Shown: positions 45,964 to 57,749 of the stretch, piece by piece
Numbering within the stretch: the stretch's first letter is position 1
How the letters are laid out: each line of letters opens with the position of its first letter
Source of the DNA: Artemia franciscana
Taxonomy: Eukaryota > Arthropoda > Branchiopoda > Anostraca > Artemiidae
Length of the DNA stretch: 64,000 nucleotides
Direction of reading: 5' to 3'
NCBI RefSeq assembly: GCF_032884065.1
Contig: NW_027062649.1
Span: forward strand, 2,153,355-2,217,354
Program-made: the position numbers and the translations under genes
The notes under the pieces: model-generated
What the model was told of the DNA's origin: nothing
The model's input: only the letters and a program-made list of their open reading frames with translations
Databases searched by the model: none

Positions 45964-46420
45964 GTGTTCAAATATGGCTCTGAAGCATGGGCGCTCCGAA
46001 AAGCAGATGAAAATTTACTAGATGTTTTCCAGAGAAATTGCCTACGGATTGTTCTGCGTACCCGGCTGACTGACCGTATTTCAAACTGTAGGTTGTACGA
46101 AAAATGTTGTTCAATCCCGCTATCTAGGGCTATAATGAAAGAAAGGTTGAGATGGCTAGGCCACGTTCTGCGGATGAAGGATGACAGATTGCCCAAGATT
46201 GTCCTTTTTGGCCAACCGCCTGGGGCTACACAGAAAGCAGGTCGTCCTTGTCTGGGTTGGGAGGATGTCATAAACAAAGATTTAAAGGAAATAGGAACTT
46301 CCTGGGAGGGTGTAAGGCCTTGAATAGATCAGGTTGTAGGAGGAGCGTGCGTAGCTGTGTTGGCCTCAGGTGGCTTGTTGCTGCAGTGAGTTATTATTAG
46401 CAGTAGTAGTAGTAGTAATT
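45964..46420 (+). pseudogene. 3' end of a LINE: reverse transcriptase C-terminus
   Basis: An open frame (to 46323) encodes KYGSEAWALRKADE, LLDVFQRNCLRIVL, DRISNCRLYEKC, MKERLRWLGHVLRM, KAGRPCLGWEDVINKDLKE and SWEGV. This order (Y-G-x-E-x-W, then the F-Q-R-x-x-L-R helix, the R-L-R-W-x-G-H motif, and a closing G-R-P-x-x-x-W) is the C-terminal tail common to RTE/CR1-like endonuclease-reverse transcriptase proteins. Everything 5' of it is missing. The 3' end is GCAGTGAGTTATTATTAG followed by a GTAGTAGTAGTA tail. The same 3' end lies at 22130-22290. Confidence 0.88.
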
Positions 46421-47260
46421 CTACACCTTTAATCTCTGGAAGACCAGCCTTTCATCTGTGTATACTAATCATGTACTCTTTCGTTTGACCATGTCTGTCC
46501 TTGTGAAACTCCGGCATTTCAATCCAACTTAGTAATTATATCAAATTACCTCAACTGAACCATCCCCATTATAGTATTGTTAAGCAAACTGGCCCATTCA
46601 GGAGTGTTGAACTCCTGAATAAATTCAAGCGCCATGAAGTTCCTTTGAGTGTACCTCTTTTCATTGGACTATTCCTTTCCCGTGTGAAACCAAAGTCGAA
46701 CTTAGTAACAGTAAGTTTACAACTTAAAACAAGGGTGCTATATGAATTTATCGAGTCATTGAAATTCTGCGCTAAGCCTAAGAATATGATGCGAGAAAAA
46801 AAAAAAAACCTTCAAAATTCTAGTCCACAAATTGATTAAGCCAAATTATCCAGATTCTGGGTAGCTGTGTGCCTCAAAACATCCGTTTGGCTGCCTGTGT
46901 GGAAAACTTTTTATTTTCTAGCGCAGTTATACAATATGATTAAACATTGATTTAAAAGAGTTCTTGTCTCTATTGCCCGTCTTTCTTTCTTTCTTCTTTC
47001 TTTTTGTCTTTTATATTGAATTTTATGGGATTAATGAACACAGTTATTGCTAGTGATAGTTGGGCTAGTGTAACTTTAGGGAGAGTTTCAAATGCTTAAA
47101 ATCGTTTTAATAGGAAAGAAATATCTTTTTACAACATTATTTGATTTGAGTAAACTATTCTAAATAAGTTTTTAATGTGATTTGAGAAAGTAATATTTTC
47201 CATTTGTTTTTCCAATATACTATTTTTATAAGATACTATTTTATAAGGTACACTGGTTGG
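46421..47260. other. Hs6st intron 4, right part
   Basis: No exon. A TTTCTTTCTTTC tract lies near 46981. Confidence 0.4.
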
Positions 47261-47261
47261 A

Positions 47262-47370
<109 letters not shown>

Positions 47371-47463
47371 TGTGACTGTCGGAAATTCGTGAATGTTTAA
47401 AATACTTTTTTTTTATCTTGAATTTAGTCATCTTAAACTTTTCCAATTTAGCACAAGGTTTGG

Positions 47464-47580
47464 TGATAACAGGTTAGGTTCGATTAGGTTGGGTTAACTT
47501 AGATTTTTAACCCATTTCTGATATTTATAATTTAATCTAACCTAAACTAACATTATCTAACATAACTTAAACTTTTGCAA
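47464..47580. repeat. Foldback with degenerate GGTTAG-type units
   Basis: GGTTAGGTTCGATTAGGTTG and GGTTAACTTAG are followed, after about 45 bp, by inverted-type TCTAACCTAAACTAAC and ATCTAACATAACTTAAAC. The units resemble the arthropod telomere repeat TTAGG but are too irregular to call one. Confidence 0.6.
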
Positions 47581-47657
47581 TCGTAGCTTGCACAAGACTG
47601 AAAAGTAGAGAAAAAGTAATTTCGGACATTCACCAGTGAATGTTGACATTAATCAGA

Positions 47658-47714
<57 letters not shown>
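47658..47714. repeat. (TA)n microsatellite close to the Hs6st exon 5 acceptor
   Basis: About 55 bp of TA ends some 45 bp before the acceptor AG at 47758. Its length may vary between individuals and could affect recognition of the acceptor. Confidence 0.97.
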
Positions 47715-47719
<5 letters not shown>

Positions 47720-47759
47720 GTATTCAATTACGCCATAACAACAATTACTATTATTGCAG

Positions 47760-48274
47760 GTGACAGATGGACAAATATAACTCTGGATAGTTTCATGTCT
47801 TGTCAATATAATTTGGCACTGAATCGGCAAACAAGAATGTTAGCAGACCTAAAAGCAGTTGGGTGTTACAATATTTCCGCCATGAGTAAGAGCGAGAGGG
47901 GTCGATTACTCTTGTCTAGTGCCAAACTCAACTTATCAAAAATGCCCTTCGTAGGCATCACTGAACACCAGCAAATGAGTCAATATATTTTTGAACGAAC
48001 TTTTAAAACGAAGTTTCTCTTTCCATTTGAGCATTATAATAAAACGGTGAGTAGTGAAACTTTGAAAGAACTCACGGAAGAGCAGAAGCAAAAGGTGTTG
48101 GAGTTCAATAGTCTAGACGTGGAGCTGTATGACTTTGCTATGAAACTGTTTAATAACCGATTTGAGAAACTTAAGAAACTTGATGATGATTTTGAAGCTC
48201 ATTATCAAGAAGCTCATAATAGTGGACAAACGTTTGCGTGGGATTTACTTTCTGACGAAGACGTGGAGATTTGA
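47760..48274 (+). CDS. Hs6st: Hs6st exon 5: C-terminal half of the catalytic domain
   Basis: Acceptor ACTATTATTGCAG precedes GTGACAGATGG. Joined to GAAG of exon 4 it gives E-G-D-R-W. Encodes residues 225-394 and the TGA stop. Family landmarks in order are SFMSCQYNLALNRQTRMLAD, LKAVGCYNIS, LLLSSAKLNL, MPFVGITEHQQMSQYIFERT and LNDLD-like FNSLDVELYDFAM. It ends in an acidic, probably helical tail (LLSDEDVEI). Four N-glycosylation sequons are visible (NIT, NIS, NLS, NKT), fitting a Golgi-lumen domain. The open frame runs upstream through the (TA)n tract as Tyr-Ile repeats, but the homology and AG place the border here. Its last ~125 nt are duplicated downstream. Confidence 0.95.
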
Positions 48275-48700
48275 TTAATCTCTTCGAGAAAAGTAAAGGA
48301 AACAGGTATCTTGATATTATATAGTTTGCTTCAATTCTCCATTGTATTATTTTTATTTGTTATGCTTTTTATTCTCTTCTAGAACATAAAAAAAAGAAAA
48401 ATAACGCGAGGGCATCTGAAACTGTCCCATAATCGATTTGAAAAATTTTAAAACTGGACGAGGATTTTGAAGCTTATTATCAAGAAGCTCATAGTAGTGA
48501 ACAAATGTTTCCTGTGGGATTTGCTTTCTGACGTGGAGATTTGATTAATCTCTAGAAGATAAGTTAAAAAAAAATGAGATTATATGATTGGCTTTAATTA
48601 TGCATTGTTTTATTTTTATTTGTTATGTTTTTGTTATTATCTTCTGAGGACAAAAAAAGAGGAAATTAACTCAAGGGCATCTTTCACCTTTGTGTTTTGA
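48150..48700 (+). repeat. ~285-bp tandem duplication of the Hs6st 3' coding end and 3'UTR
   Basis: Copy 1 (about 48150-48425) contains the true last codons and the stop. Copy 2 (about 48428-48700) repeats ATCGATTTGAAAAATTTTAA, GATTTTGAAGCTTATTATCA, GACGTGGAGATTTGATTAAT and the T-rich UTR block. The offset is 285 bp at TTTTGAAGC. Copy 2 has a frame-breaking insertion (TTTCCTGTGGGATTTGC) and lacks a start or acceptor, so it is non-coding 3' sequence. Confidence 0.92.
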
Positions 48701-49145
48701 ATCAAGGGCGTCATACGAGCCCTTCTGAACTCCAGCTCCTCAATAATTCTTCTTTTTCATGACATTATTTTCATGGACAAATAAAATGGTTGAAACTCTG
48801 ATAAAACTTTCAGCAGAAGGGACCTCCATCACGTTGAATCGACACGTCTCTTAAATCTAAAAGTGAAAATTTCTACTTCATCAAGATAATAATTTGGAAG
48901 ATGTTTAAAGATTACCTGATTCGTCTCTTTAGAGCTTACTCTTCGAAAAGAGGTATTGTTTGTTGTTGCCATGTCTGTCTCGAGTGCCATGTGACCCTTC
49001 AGAAGTCCAGCCTACTAATTCCAATTCTCATAGTTTGACTTCATATCATTATTTTCGCGAAAAAATAAAGGGGTTGAAATTGTGATAAAACGGACATCAT
49101 AGGAATCCCCCAACGATTGAAGTCTAGGTGTTGCTAGAAGCTGAA
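48700..49145 (+). repeat. Second ~283-bp duplication in the Hs6st 3' flank
   Basis: GACATTATTTTCATGGACAA with ATAAAATGGTTGAAACTCTG (near 48790) and CATTATTTTCGCGAAAAAAT with AAAGGGGTTGAAATTGTGAT (near 49070) are homologous, as are CCCTTCTGAACTCCAGC and CCCTTCAGAAGTCCAGC. The period is close to the 285 bp of the adjacent duplication. AATAAA hexamers near 48779 and 49063 are candidate polyadenylation signals. Confidence 0.7.
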
Positions 49146-49630
49146 AGTGAGAACTGAGGTGATAATGTTGTGACATTTGTTATATTAACTGGTTTTTCAG
49201 AGCTTATTTTTGAATAAAGACGGAGAAAAAAAGGTCTTACTTAGGTTCAAGAATTTTCTTTCAGTCCTAGGTAGTTGGGTTTACCCTATCTACTTCTCCC
49301 GGTCGTTACTTTAACAAGCAAACAGAGGCAGAAGAGGCACCCCACAGATGGAATTGAGACCTCATTTTTATTTTAAGGGAAAATTGTGAAGTAATCGAAA
49401 TGTTAACCAGCTCTTTCCCTTCTTTTTTAACACCTCGTCTCCCTGTACCCTCCAAAGACATTCGATCAAATTTAGAGATATTCATTTTTTCAAAATGGTT
49501 GAAAGGCCGAAATGTATGCCTGATGACATGACCTCCATATACCGTAGGGTAAGGGTCGTAAATAACTTCAATTGACAATTGTTTAAATGTAGTGACAATT
49601 GCTTTATAATGTAGTGTTAACTGGGATTTT
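49146..49630. other. Unassigned sequence with a minus-strand open frame
   Basis: The minus strand is open for 90 codons (49306-49578) without an ATG at its start. The peptide (YGGHVIRHTFRPFNHFEKMN and on) matches nothing I recognise and could be chance or part of an old element. Confidence 0.35.
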
Positions 49631-49639
49631 GAGCTAAAT

Positions 49640-50240
49640 CAAAAGACACTATCTGCATCTTCGTTCTCAAAGGGCGCATCTGTAATATCTCCTGAATGGT
49701 TAAGGGTATTGTGTTCAAACTTTCAGGAAACGTTTAACTAAATAAAACGACACCTTGTGCATCCAGGTTGTCAAAAGAACGTATCTTTCGTTGAACGTAG
49801 CTCTCGAATGGCTAAGGATATTAAGCTGGAACTAGCAGGGAATGTTCAACTAAATCAAAAGAAATTGCGTGCATCTAGGCTGGCAAAGGCCATATGTGCA
49901 ATATCTTGAGATGGCCACCGAAAAATTTAGTTGAAACTGTCATGGAGTTTTGAGGGGGAAATTGAAAAAAGTAAAAGAAAAAACTACTTGTAACCAGGTT
50001 ATCAAAAGGGCGTATCTACAATACTCAGGAATAGATAAGAGCATTATGCTGAAACTTTCATAAAGTGGAAGGGGGATTCTGAACTAAATCAGAATACACT
50101 ACGTGCATCCTGGTTGGCAAAAGGGCCTATCTTCATTATGTCGTGAAGGACGATGCTGAATAAATAAAAAACACTGTGTATCCTGTCAAAAGGGTGCATC
50201 TGCAATATTTCTTGAACGACAGAGGGCATTAAGTGGAAAT
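49640..50240 (+). repeat. Degenerate ~110-120-bp tandem repeat, about five copies
   Basis: Recurring order: CTCGAATGGCTAAGGATATT, AAACTTTCAGGAAACGTT, AACTAAATCAAAAGAAATTG, TGCATCCAGGTTGTCAAAAG, then CGTATCT or GCATCTGCAATAT. Units begin near 49650, 49770, 49890, 50000 and 50120, with high divergence. Confidence 0.7.
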
Positions 50241-50654
50241 TTTAATGGAAGGTTTTATTCACCTGAAGCCTCGTGAAAAGTAAGCAGTTTGTCCATCAGA
50301 ATGTACTTTTTTAGGAATCTACCCTACCACCACCTAAACAATGACCCCCCCCCCTCATAAGACCTGATACGCAATTACATGTCACCACAGGTAGCATAAC
50401 TTCATTACAAACAAGCGAATCACCTTGGTTGAATCAAGTACTGACACCGTGTGGCATTACTTCTTTTGCAACTGGGAAGCATAAAATATAATAATTGATA
50501 CTTTTAAGTCAATAAGCTTCTCAGAATTTTGAATTGATTGCAAATTCATCTTCTTTGAGGTGAAGTCGTAGTTTGGTGCCCAAAAATGATAAAAAACAAG
50601 ACTTTCCCCTGACCCAATGAGCTCCCTCCCAGTTATATTGGACCTTCAGTACCT
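50241..50654. other. No gene recognised
   Basis: A run of C lies near 50346. Nothing supported. Confidence 0.35.
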
Positions 50655-51345
50655 AAAATATTACGTATATAAGGGGGTTCGTCCCTCCGCAATATCTTGC
50701 TCTTTACGCTAAAGTATTTTTAGTAATTTTAACTATTTGTTCTACGGCCTTTGTGATTCAGGGGTCATTCGTAAAGATTTGGGACAAAATTCAAGCTTTA
50801 AATATAAAGATCTAGATATTGACGAGGGGGGCAAACCCCCTCGTATACATAATAAAAATACACAAATATAGAAGCTCGTTGCGTAAGTTAATTCGTAAGG
50901 TACGTATGTTTATTACTATGAAAAACGTTTGTAAAAAATAAAAGGATCTCATTGCATTTTTAAGTAACCAAAAATTAGAGGGCAACTAGTCCTCCTCCTT
51001 CACCCATTTTTTATCAAAATCGTCTAATCGAAACTATGAGAAAGCCATTTAGCAAAAAAGAATTAATATGCGAATTTTGTTTTAATTACTCATGTGCGGT
51101 GAGCCAGAATCCATACTTGTATTAATTCAAAAACTTTCAGAAATTAAATAAAAAAAAATTTTCAACTGCAAGTAAGGAGTGATATTAAAACTTAAAACGA
51201 ATAGAAATTATTCCGTATATGCAAAGGGTTGCCCCTCTCAACGCCTCGCTCTTTACGCTAAATTTTTTTATTTTAAAAAAAAGTAGAGTTGCGACAAAGA
51301 GTCAAACTTTAGCGTAAAAAGCGGGGCGTTGAGGAGGGTACAACC
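50655..51345 (-). repeat. Repeat family B, copy 4, reverse orientation (left-end part)
   Basis: Reverse complement of about 30160-30840: CAATATCTTGCTCTTTACGC, TTCTACGGCCTTTGTGATTC, AGAAAGCCATTTAGC and ACTTAAAACGAATAGAAATT. The foldback end lies at 51150-51345, where CTCAACGCCTCGCTCTTTAC pairs with GCGTAAAAAGCGGGGCGTTG. It lies outside Hs6st and is inverted relative to the intronic copies. Confidence 0.85.
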
Positions 51346-52828
51346 CTCCTCCTGGGAGGGTTCCCAGTGTGGAGGTACGACCACCAACTATTCTCTTTTG
51401 AAAATTTCATCACAAAAACAATGTTTCCATTTTGTTAGGGCACGGGATCAAATCTTTTTTTCAGCAGCATAGTTTTTCATGAAGCGGGCGGGATTAGAAA
51501 TTACTTTTTTAACCCCTAATGTTTAAGTCTTTTAAGTGCCCTCGTGCAGGGAACACTTTCTAAAGTTGCGTATTATTATTTGTCTTTCTAAAATTATCCC
51601 CGTGTGGTGGCACTGGAGGGTATCTGAAGAGAAAATCCAGATACCCTTGTGTTTCCTCCACCTTTCCCTCCTTGTGTTTCCTCCATCTCTTGATTACTTT
51701 GTTCTGAAGGTATTATAAAAAAAATCACCTCAGAAAGACAAACACTTAGCCTTAAAATCAAGCAAATTTTAAATTGGGATCACGACCCTCTTAACAATTT
51801 TTTTTAGGTAAGTGACCCAATATGGTCTCCCTGGCATTGTGTGTAAGGGGAGAGGGGTTTTTATTTTTAGAAGAAGTACTTTAAGCGCAATTATTCATAT
51901 TTTTGCGTTTTATTGCCTGATTTTGTATGAGTTTGCTATTGTGTGGTTATTGAATGTCTCTTGGGGGAAAATTCCTTTCCCTCCTCTCCTTTCATAGTCT
52001 TTTTTTTTGTACAAGCTTCTCTATGGGTTGGTCCTAAGGCAGTTTTAAGGGAGAAGTCCTTTCCCTTGCACAGATATGACGTCCAACAATTAACCTTTGA
52101 AGATTTCACCACAGAAGTGACCTCCAAAGGACATAAATTCATCCTCGATATGGATGAATTTTTTCTAATTGAGACCGTATTTTCATTTTCCTGGTTGAGG
52201 GATTAGGTCTAATATCAGTGGCATTAGATTTCTAGAGTGGTAGGATATTTTTAAACGTGTAATTTAACCTTCTTGTCTGTGTAAGTTTCCCTCTGAGGTG
52301 GTCACAGAAAAGTCTCTTGAGGAAAAATTCCCTTCCCTCCAGTGGTGTCATTTGGAAGGGTCAAGGGGGAGTCGCCTTCCCCCTACCAATAATTTTAAGA
52401 AAAAGTTACTAACTGACTTTAAACTGTTGCTGTTTTAAGTTTCAACTTTGAGCAGATAATTTTTTTCTTTATTCCATCCTCATTTTTAATACAAAAAACA
52501 CAAAACGGTGATGTCTATTACACTTCCTAATATGCTCCACATTACATTTATACAAATATACCACCTTCGAAACCCAATCTTCAAGTAAATAGGTGAGCCT
52601 AGTAAATAGGTGGTCATACTCCTTGAGTTTTGGATTCAAACACTACCCATAAATATCCAACCGTCTCTATGTACAATACCATGCTGACTTTCGCTATTTT
52701 CTCTTTTCTGAATATTTGTTTTAACCAGCTCTAAAAAAATAATTAACATAAATGTACTGAGGATTGTTTCTGTTATCAGTCGTATTTTATGTAACGCCAG
52801 CTCTACTTGTGTAACATTAATTTGAAAA
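51346..52828. other. No gene; old repeats related to those at 57.7-58.6 kb
   Basis: Phrases such as AAAATTCCTTTCCCTCC, GATTTCACCACAGAAGTGAC and GGTGGTCACAGAAAAGTCTC resemble the 57.75-58.6 kb duplication, so part of this is a decayed relative. Nothing codes convincingly; an 87-codon plus frame (51943-52206) lacks known motifs. Confidence 0.45.
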
Positions 52829-53875
52829 AACAGGGGTTTTCTTAGGGAAGTAAAGAGCGGAGCTGAAGTTTAAAACGGACAAAAATTATTACTTCACAGC
52901 CTATGTAATATATATCGAAAAAAATACTACAAATAAACCAACTAATTGTGTTTCCGAATATTTCTAGGATTATAGAAAATTAGCACTTTACTGAAAACAC
53001 AAAATTCAAGTGTAAAAAACAGGAATATTGGTTTGGGAGTCAAAAGTGAGTATGTTGCCTGACAACAATAAACTGGCTTATAAAACTTTTCATAGTCTTA
53101 CACCGGCTGTGGCATCAGTTACTTCGAGTATACAATTAAAGTATCTTAAAAGCTTAAGCGTAAAATTGAATATTTTGCGTAACAAATTCAAAGTAATTGA
53201 ACAGCATACAGAAATATTGGATTGATTTATCAGGTAGCATTTTGGTCCTGCCACCTATAATACCAATACTGAGTAATATAAAATCTTAAATTGTAATACA
53301 ATATGCTTTACTGTTACTTGAAATGATGATCAAACTAGACATAATATGAATTCTGGAAATCCGGTTATTTCTCTCTATACAACAATGAATTTCGAGCTAT
53401 GATACAAATTCTAAAGCTAGCCTATAGTCCTAATATTATCAAAATGGCTCTACTTTGAACGTCTCTACAAACTGATCATAACATGTCCTTTTCAGAACCA
53501 AAACGAGAGCCAGTCATTAAACTGAGCCATTATGCAGAAGTGATACCAAATTAAACGAAAAAAAAAAATAAAGCAACAATCCTAAAATGGATTGTTGCTT
53601 TATCTTAAAAGGGATTGATGCTGAAAGGGATTGATGATATTTTTATTCTGTAAAAAGTATTCTTAACCAGGTTACTTTTACTGTACCAAAACTCCTATGC
53701 TATTTTGTGTTTTCAGTAAAGCGATAGTTTTCTATAATCCTAGAAACACAGGGAGAAATATAAGTTGGTTTATTTGTGTTAGTTTTACTGATATATATTA
53801 AATAGGCTGTGAAGGAATAATTTTTGTCCGTTTTAAGTTTCAACTTCGCTCTTTACTTCCCTCGGAAAAACTTTG
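52829..53875. mobile_element. ~1.05-kb element with ~175-bp terminal inverted repeats
   Basis: The left arm (52829-53005) reads GTTTTCTTAGGGAAGTAAAG, TTTAAAACGGACAAAAATTA, ATAAACCAACTAATTG, CTAGGATTATAGAAAATTAG and ACTGAAAACACAAAA. The right arm (53700-53875) is its inverse: TTTTGTGTTTTCAGTAAAG, CTATAATCCTAGAAACACAG, AAGTTGGTTTATTTGTG, TAATTTTTGTCCGTTTTAAG and CTTTACTTCCCTCGG. About 700 bp lies between, without transposase motifs. The outer arms (AAGAGCGGAGCTGAAGTTTA) resemble the foldback ends of repeat family B, suggesting a shared origin. Confidence 0.88.
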
Positions 53876-54861
53876 TTTTTTAAGTTAATCTTTATTCGTT
53901 TTTTTTTTATTATTAAAATTTAACGTAGAAACAACGCTGGCATGATTTTTTTTTTATTTGTGTGGGATAAATGTATGTTCATTTTAACTTTTAATGTCCC
54001 TCCTATGTTTCAATTGAAAACTTATTTTTAACATAATTTCTAATTGTCACCGATCTAGGGGAGATAAGAAAACCTCTAGAAAAAAGTGCAGAAAAATTTA
54101 ACAGCTACAAAAATTTTCAGTCTATACCATAAAGTTCATTATCCCAACTTCCCAAAACAATACATTTTTTTCAGAAACGTTTGTTTTTCGGTGAACAAAA
54201 AGTTGTTTTTACTCGGCCGACTTCACCTGAAAAAGTCATAATGAAGGCAAGGCTTTATAAATTGCGTACCGACTAGCAGAAACTAGAAGGCTACTGTAAC
54301 AAAAGAGAGCTGTTTAAGGGCTCATTTATACCTAATCGCTTTTTATGAATTTGACTTGATTACACATTCCCACAAAGTGCACTTTCGGTTGTTTCACCCA
54401 TTTTTTTCAAATGAAAAAAGTGCCTTTTCCAATGAAATGACCAAAAAAGGTGTTTTTCAAAACCTAGACAGGAACAAAAACTAAGGGGCAAGGACGTTCC
54501 ATCCCCTCAGTTACTGCCGTTAGAACTAACACACAGGCTTCATCGCAGAGTAAAGTTTGAAGGTTCAATTCAAAACTGTTGATAATTCAAGCTTGATCTT
54601 TGGTACATTTTTAGTTGAAATTTTTTTAGTTTTAGCTAATTTGTTTTCACAATAATCTTTTACTTCTAAGATGAGTAGGCGACTTATGAATCTTACAAAG
54701 AGGGTCTAAGGGGGAGTATATTTGCGGGATCCTTATAAACCACCATTTAAGGGCTTTGGACCATAATTATTGCAATGGTACCGTTTTATGCTTCCAAACT
54801 CATCCGCTTAAGAAGTGGCAGAAGTGCCGTTTTTAGTGCTATATGGTTCGTGGTCGTGGTT
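53876..54861. other. No gene recognised
   Basis: AT-rich. The first part has T-rich tracts and a TTTTAACTTTTAATGTCCCT phrase resembling family B. No exon supported. Confidence 0.4.
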
Positions 54862-55653
54862 GCGACCCGGCTCAATGGTAACCAAAACTCTAAAAACTGG
54901 AATTTTGATACCAATGGTTACATCAAAAGAATTGCATTTTAATGCTGATTTTAAATATATAAGTTTCATCAACTTTAGTCTTACCCATCAAAAGTTACGA
55001 GCCTGAGAAAATTTCCCCCTTTTTAGAAAATTGGGGGAAACACCCCTTAAAAGTTATAGAATCTTAACGAAAATTTCACCATCAGATTCAGCGTATTGGA
55101 GAACCCTACTGCGTAAGTTCCAAGCTCCTATCTCCAAAAATGTGGAATTTTGTAATGGTACCAAGAATTGATTAGATCTTCAGGACATTCTTAATCAAAC
55201 AAGGCTCAACGACTAAGTTGAAAATGCTCACATCTCCAAGAATTCAAGTGATCAAACAGTTGTGGTAACTGTAGTAAGGAGCGACCCGGCTCAATAGTAA
55301 CCAAAACTCTAAAAACTGGAATTTTGATACCAATAGTTACATCAAAAGAATTGCATTTTAATGCTGATTTTAAATATATAAGTTTCATCAACTTTAGTCT
55401 TACCCATCAAAAGTTACGAGCCTGAGAAAATTTGCCCCTTTTTAGAAAATTGGGGGAAACACCTCCTAAAAGTCATAGAATCTTAACGAAAATTTCACCA
55501 TCAGATTCAGCGTATCGGAGAACCCTACTGCGCAAGTTCCAAGCTCCTATCTCCAAAAATGTGGAATTTTGTAATGGTACCAAGAATTGATTAGATCTTC
55601 AAGACATTCTTAATCAAACAAGGCTCAGCGACTAAGTTGAAAATGCTCACATT
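54862..55653 (-). repeat. Two tandem 419-bp copies of the right part of repeat family B, reverse orientation
   Basis: GCGACCCGGCTCAATRGTAA starts both copies (54862 and 55281), and they are nearly identical through AATGCTCACAT near 55653. In reverse complement they match the right 290 bp of family B (CATCAAAAGTTACGAGCCTG, ATCAGATTCAGCGTAT). Only the second keeps the terminal ATCAAACAG (55251). Both continue into the same non-B sequence (TACCAAGAATTGATTAGATC), so the duplication happened after insertion. Confidence 0.9.
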
Positions 55654-57745
55654 TTTTTTAATGCTTCAGATAAAAACACTGTCGCTTGTTTAAATGTAAG
55701 AAAAATTTCCAGGAGGATTCTCCATGAAGGAGTATTTCTGCATGGGCGGGGAAAATTTGTCCGCCAAGTTTTTTCATTGTACAGCACACTTTTTGTTATC
55801 TTTATTTTTTTTTAATGAAAAAAAAAATCCAAATTGCACATTTTGGGTGCCATTGGTATTTTACGATTGCCCTATTAAGTCAAATTTACAAAGAACCATT
55901 AATCATAAATTAGTTTATAAATGAGCCCATAACTAGCTCTCAATGACGTTCGCGTGTCCGGCCCAAAATGTCCGGCCTTTCCGTTCCAAAATGTTTCCCA
56001 AATTGCGCTTTTAATGCACTATGTTGCACTTTATGACGGCCTTATCGAGTCTAAAATGTTTAAAAAATTATAAGATATAAGGACTAGCTTTTATGAGAGC
56101 TTGAACAGGTCTCTTTGATGTTCCAGTGTCTCAATAGTGACGAAGAAAAAATATGAGAAAAACATATCACTGTTGCCCATGAAAAAAAGTGATTTTTCTT
56201 TTTGTTCAATAAGGGGAGGGGTTGTTATTTTCCTGTGTAAGGTTTCAACAATGGAAGTTGAAAGAGTGTACTTTTTTATCTGTTAAGAGGTCAATTTCAA
56301 ATCAAACAGAGCTGAATGGTGCGATGCACGGGGTGTTGGAATAGTGCATAGTTCAACTGTGAGATTTAGTCACCTACGATGGGTACGGGAGTTTAAGGGA
56401 GTGAAAAGTAAGTATGCAGTTTAATATTAACGGTAAAGCCGGTACAAAATCTAAGCTTATTAAACTCTGTGCCAGCCCCCCCCCCCCTCTTCCCCCGAAA
56501 GCTTGTTAACAGTGCAGTACTGTCGTCTGCAGCAGCTCACTGCTGATAGTTTCAGTAAAAAGCTGAGTGCAATACTTAAATTACATTTGTTTGATGCGTG
56601 TACATTGTTTATTTGTGTATTCTGTAATGTTTTTGATTTTAACAGAGTAACATCTTACTACGTAGCAACTTTTCTTTATTATTGCTTTAAGACCAATTCC
56701 TATTTCAGAATTAGGGATGCAACGGGCTATATTTACTTTTTAACCGCTTGTTACATCCCCCCCCCCCCCATTAGGTGAAAGAGCGCATGCACATGTGGTC
56801 CCAGGATCAGGACAGCTGGGCTGCATAATCTGTAAAATATTAATTCAGAACAAGCGCCTCCGTAGGCTTAGCAATGCAAAATGGCCAAACATCCAGTTCC
56901 TGGATGTTTTGACAATCAGACAATTGTCAAAAAACCAGTTTTGTGACAATCAGCTTTGTCCAGCTCTGAACTTTGATTTGTTTCACAAAGTTATTAAAAA
57001 TATAATTTGTCTCAATTTTATTTAGTTAGAACGTGATAATAAAACAAATAAAATGAGAATCTCATTACTTTCTTTCTTTGGCTCAGACCAACTTTTAAAA
57101 GCAACAGAAAGTGGAACAAGAAAAAAAAACATTTAAAAGGGATTTGATTCCCATCGACATCTTCTTATAGTAACACAATAACAAAAAACGAAAACAATCT
57201 TAACAGTAAAAGCAGCTCACCTTTGAGTAAATTAATTAACAAACGTGATCCAATTAATGATCAACCCCTTGCTTTGGCTCATATTTGTCATGGCCTGCTT
57301 TCAACAAAGAGACTTGATTTTCCCCTACGCTAACGGGAGAAATTTCGGACCAGAATTTTCATATATCTTTAAAACACATTTAGGATTGTGTTCTTCAAAA
57401 GCTTTCCAACACCCATTTCCCCACAAGTGGTTTTAGAGGAGGGGATCAAGGGGAATCGCCCCTGGTACAGAGAATTTAGGGGCGCAAATTTGAAATAATA
57501 ATCTGACATTGATAATCATTTTGTGGTTTTTGAGATTTTATCTTTATCAAAATAAAGTAGAGGTCCTAGCTTGCAGTAAGTTACTTATTTACTGATATTT
57601 ACTGAGAGAATGCTTAATACTTACTGGAACTATAAGCTGATTGAAGAGGCCAGAAACGCCGCTGCCATCACCTGAAGGATAATCCATGCCCGTTGAATAT
57701 TCAGATGTGGACCCCCTCCTGCCCTTCCAATAAAATTAGCGGAGA
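55654..57745. other. No gene recognised
   Basis: Long C runs lie at 56478-56487 and 56757-56770. Open frames at 56503-56778 and 57245-57436 carry no recognisable domain and no clear splice signals. Confidence 0.4.
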
Positions 57746-57749
57746 TACG

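Noticed and set aside
47464-47500. Interstitial telomere (TTAGG)n.
   Set aside because: Only three or four irregular units, with inverted partners nearby; it looks like a small foldback.
49306-49578. A 90-codon minus-strand gene.
   Set aside because: No ATG at the start, no recognised domain, no splice signals that define an exon.
54815-55391. Similar ~61-63-codon frames on both strands near 54815-55006 and 55206-55391 (also 20111-20375).
   Set aside because: They are all readings of the right part of repeat B in different copies and strands; frames are not consistently maintained.
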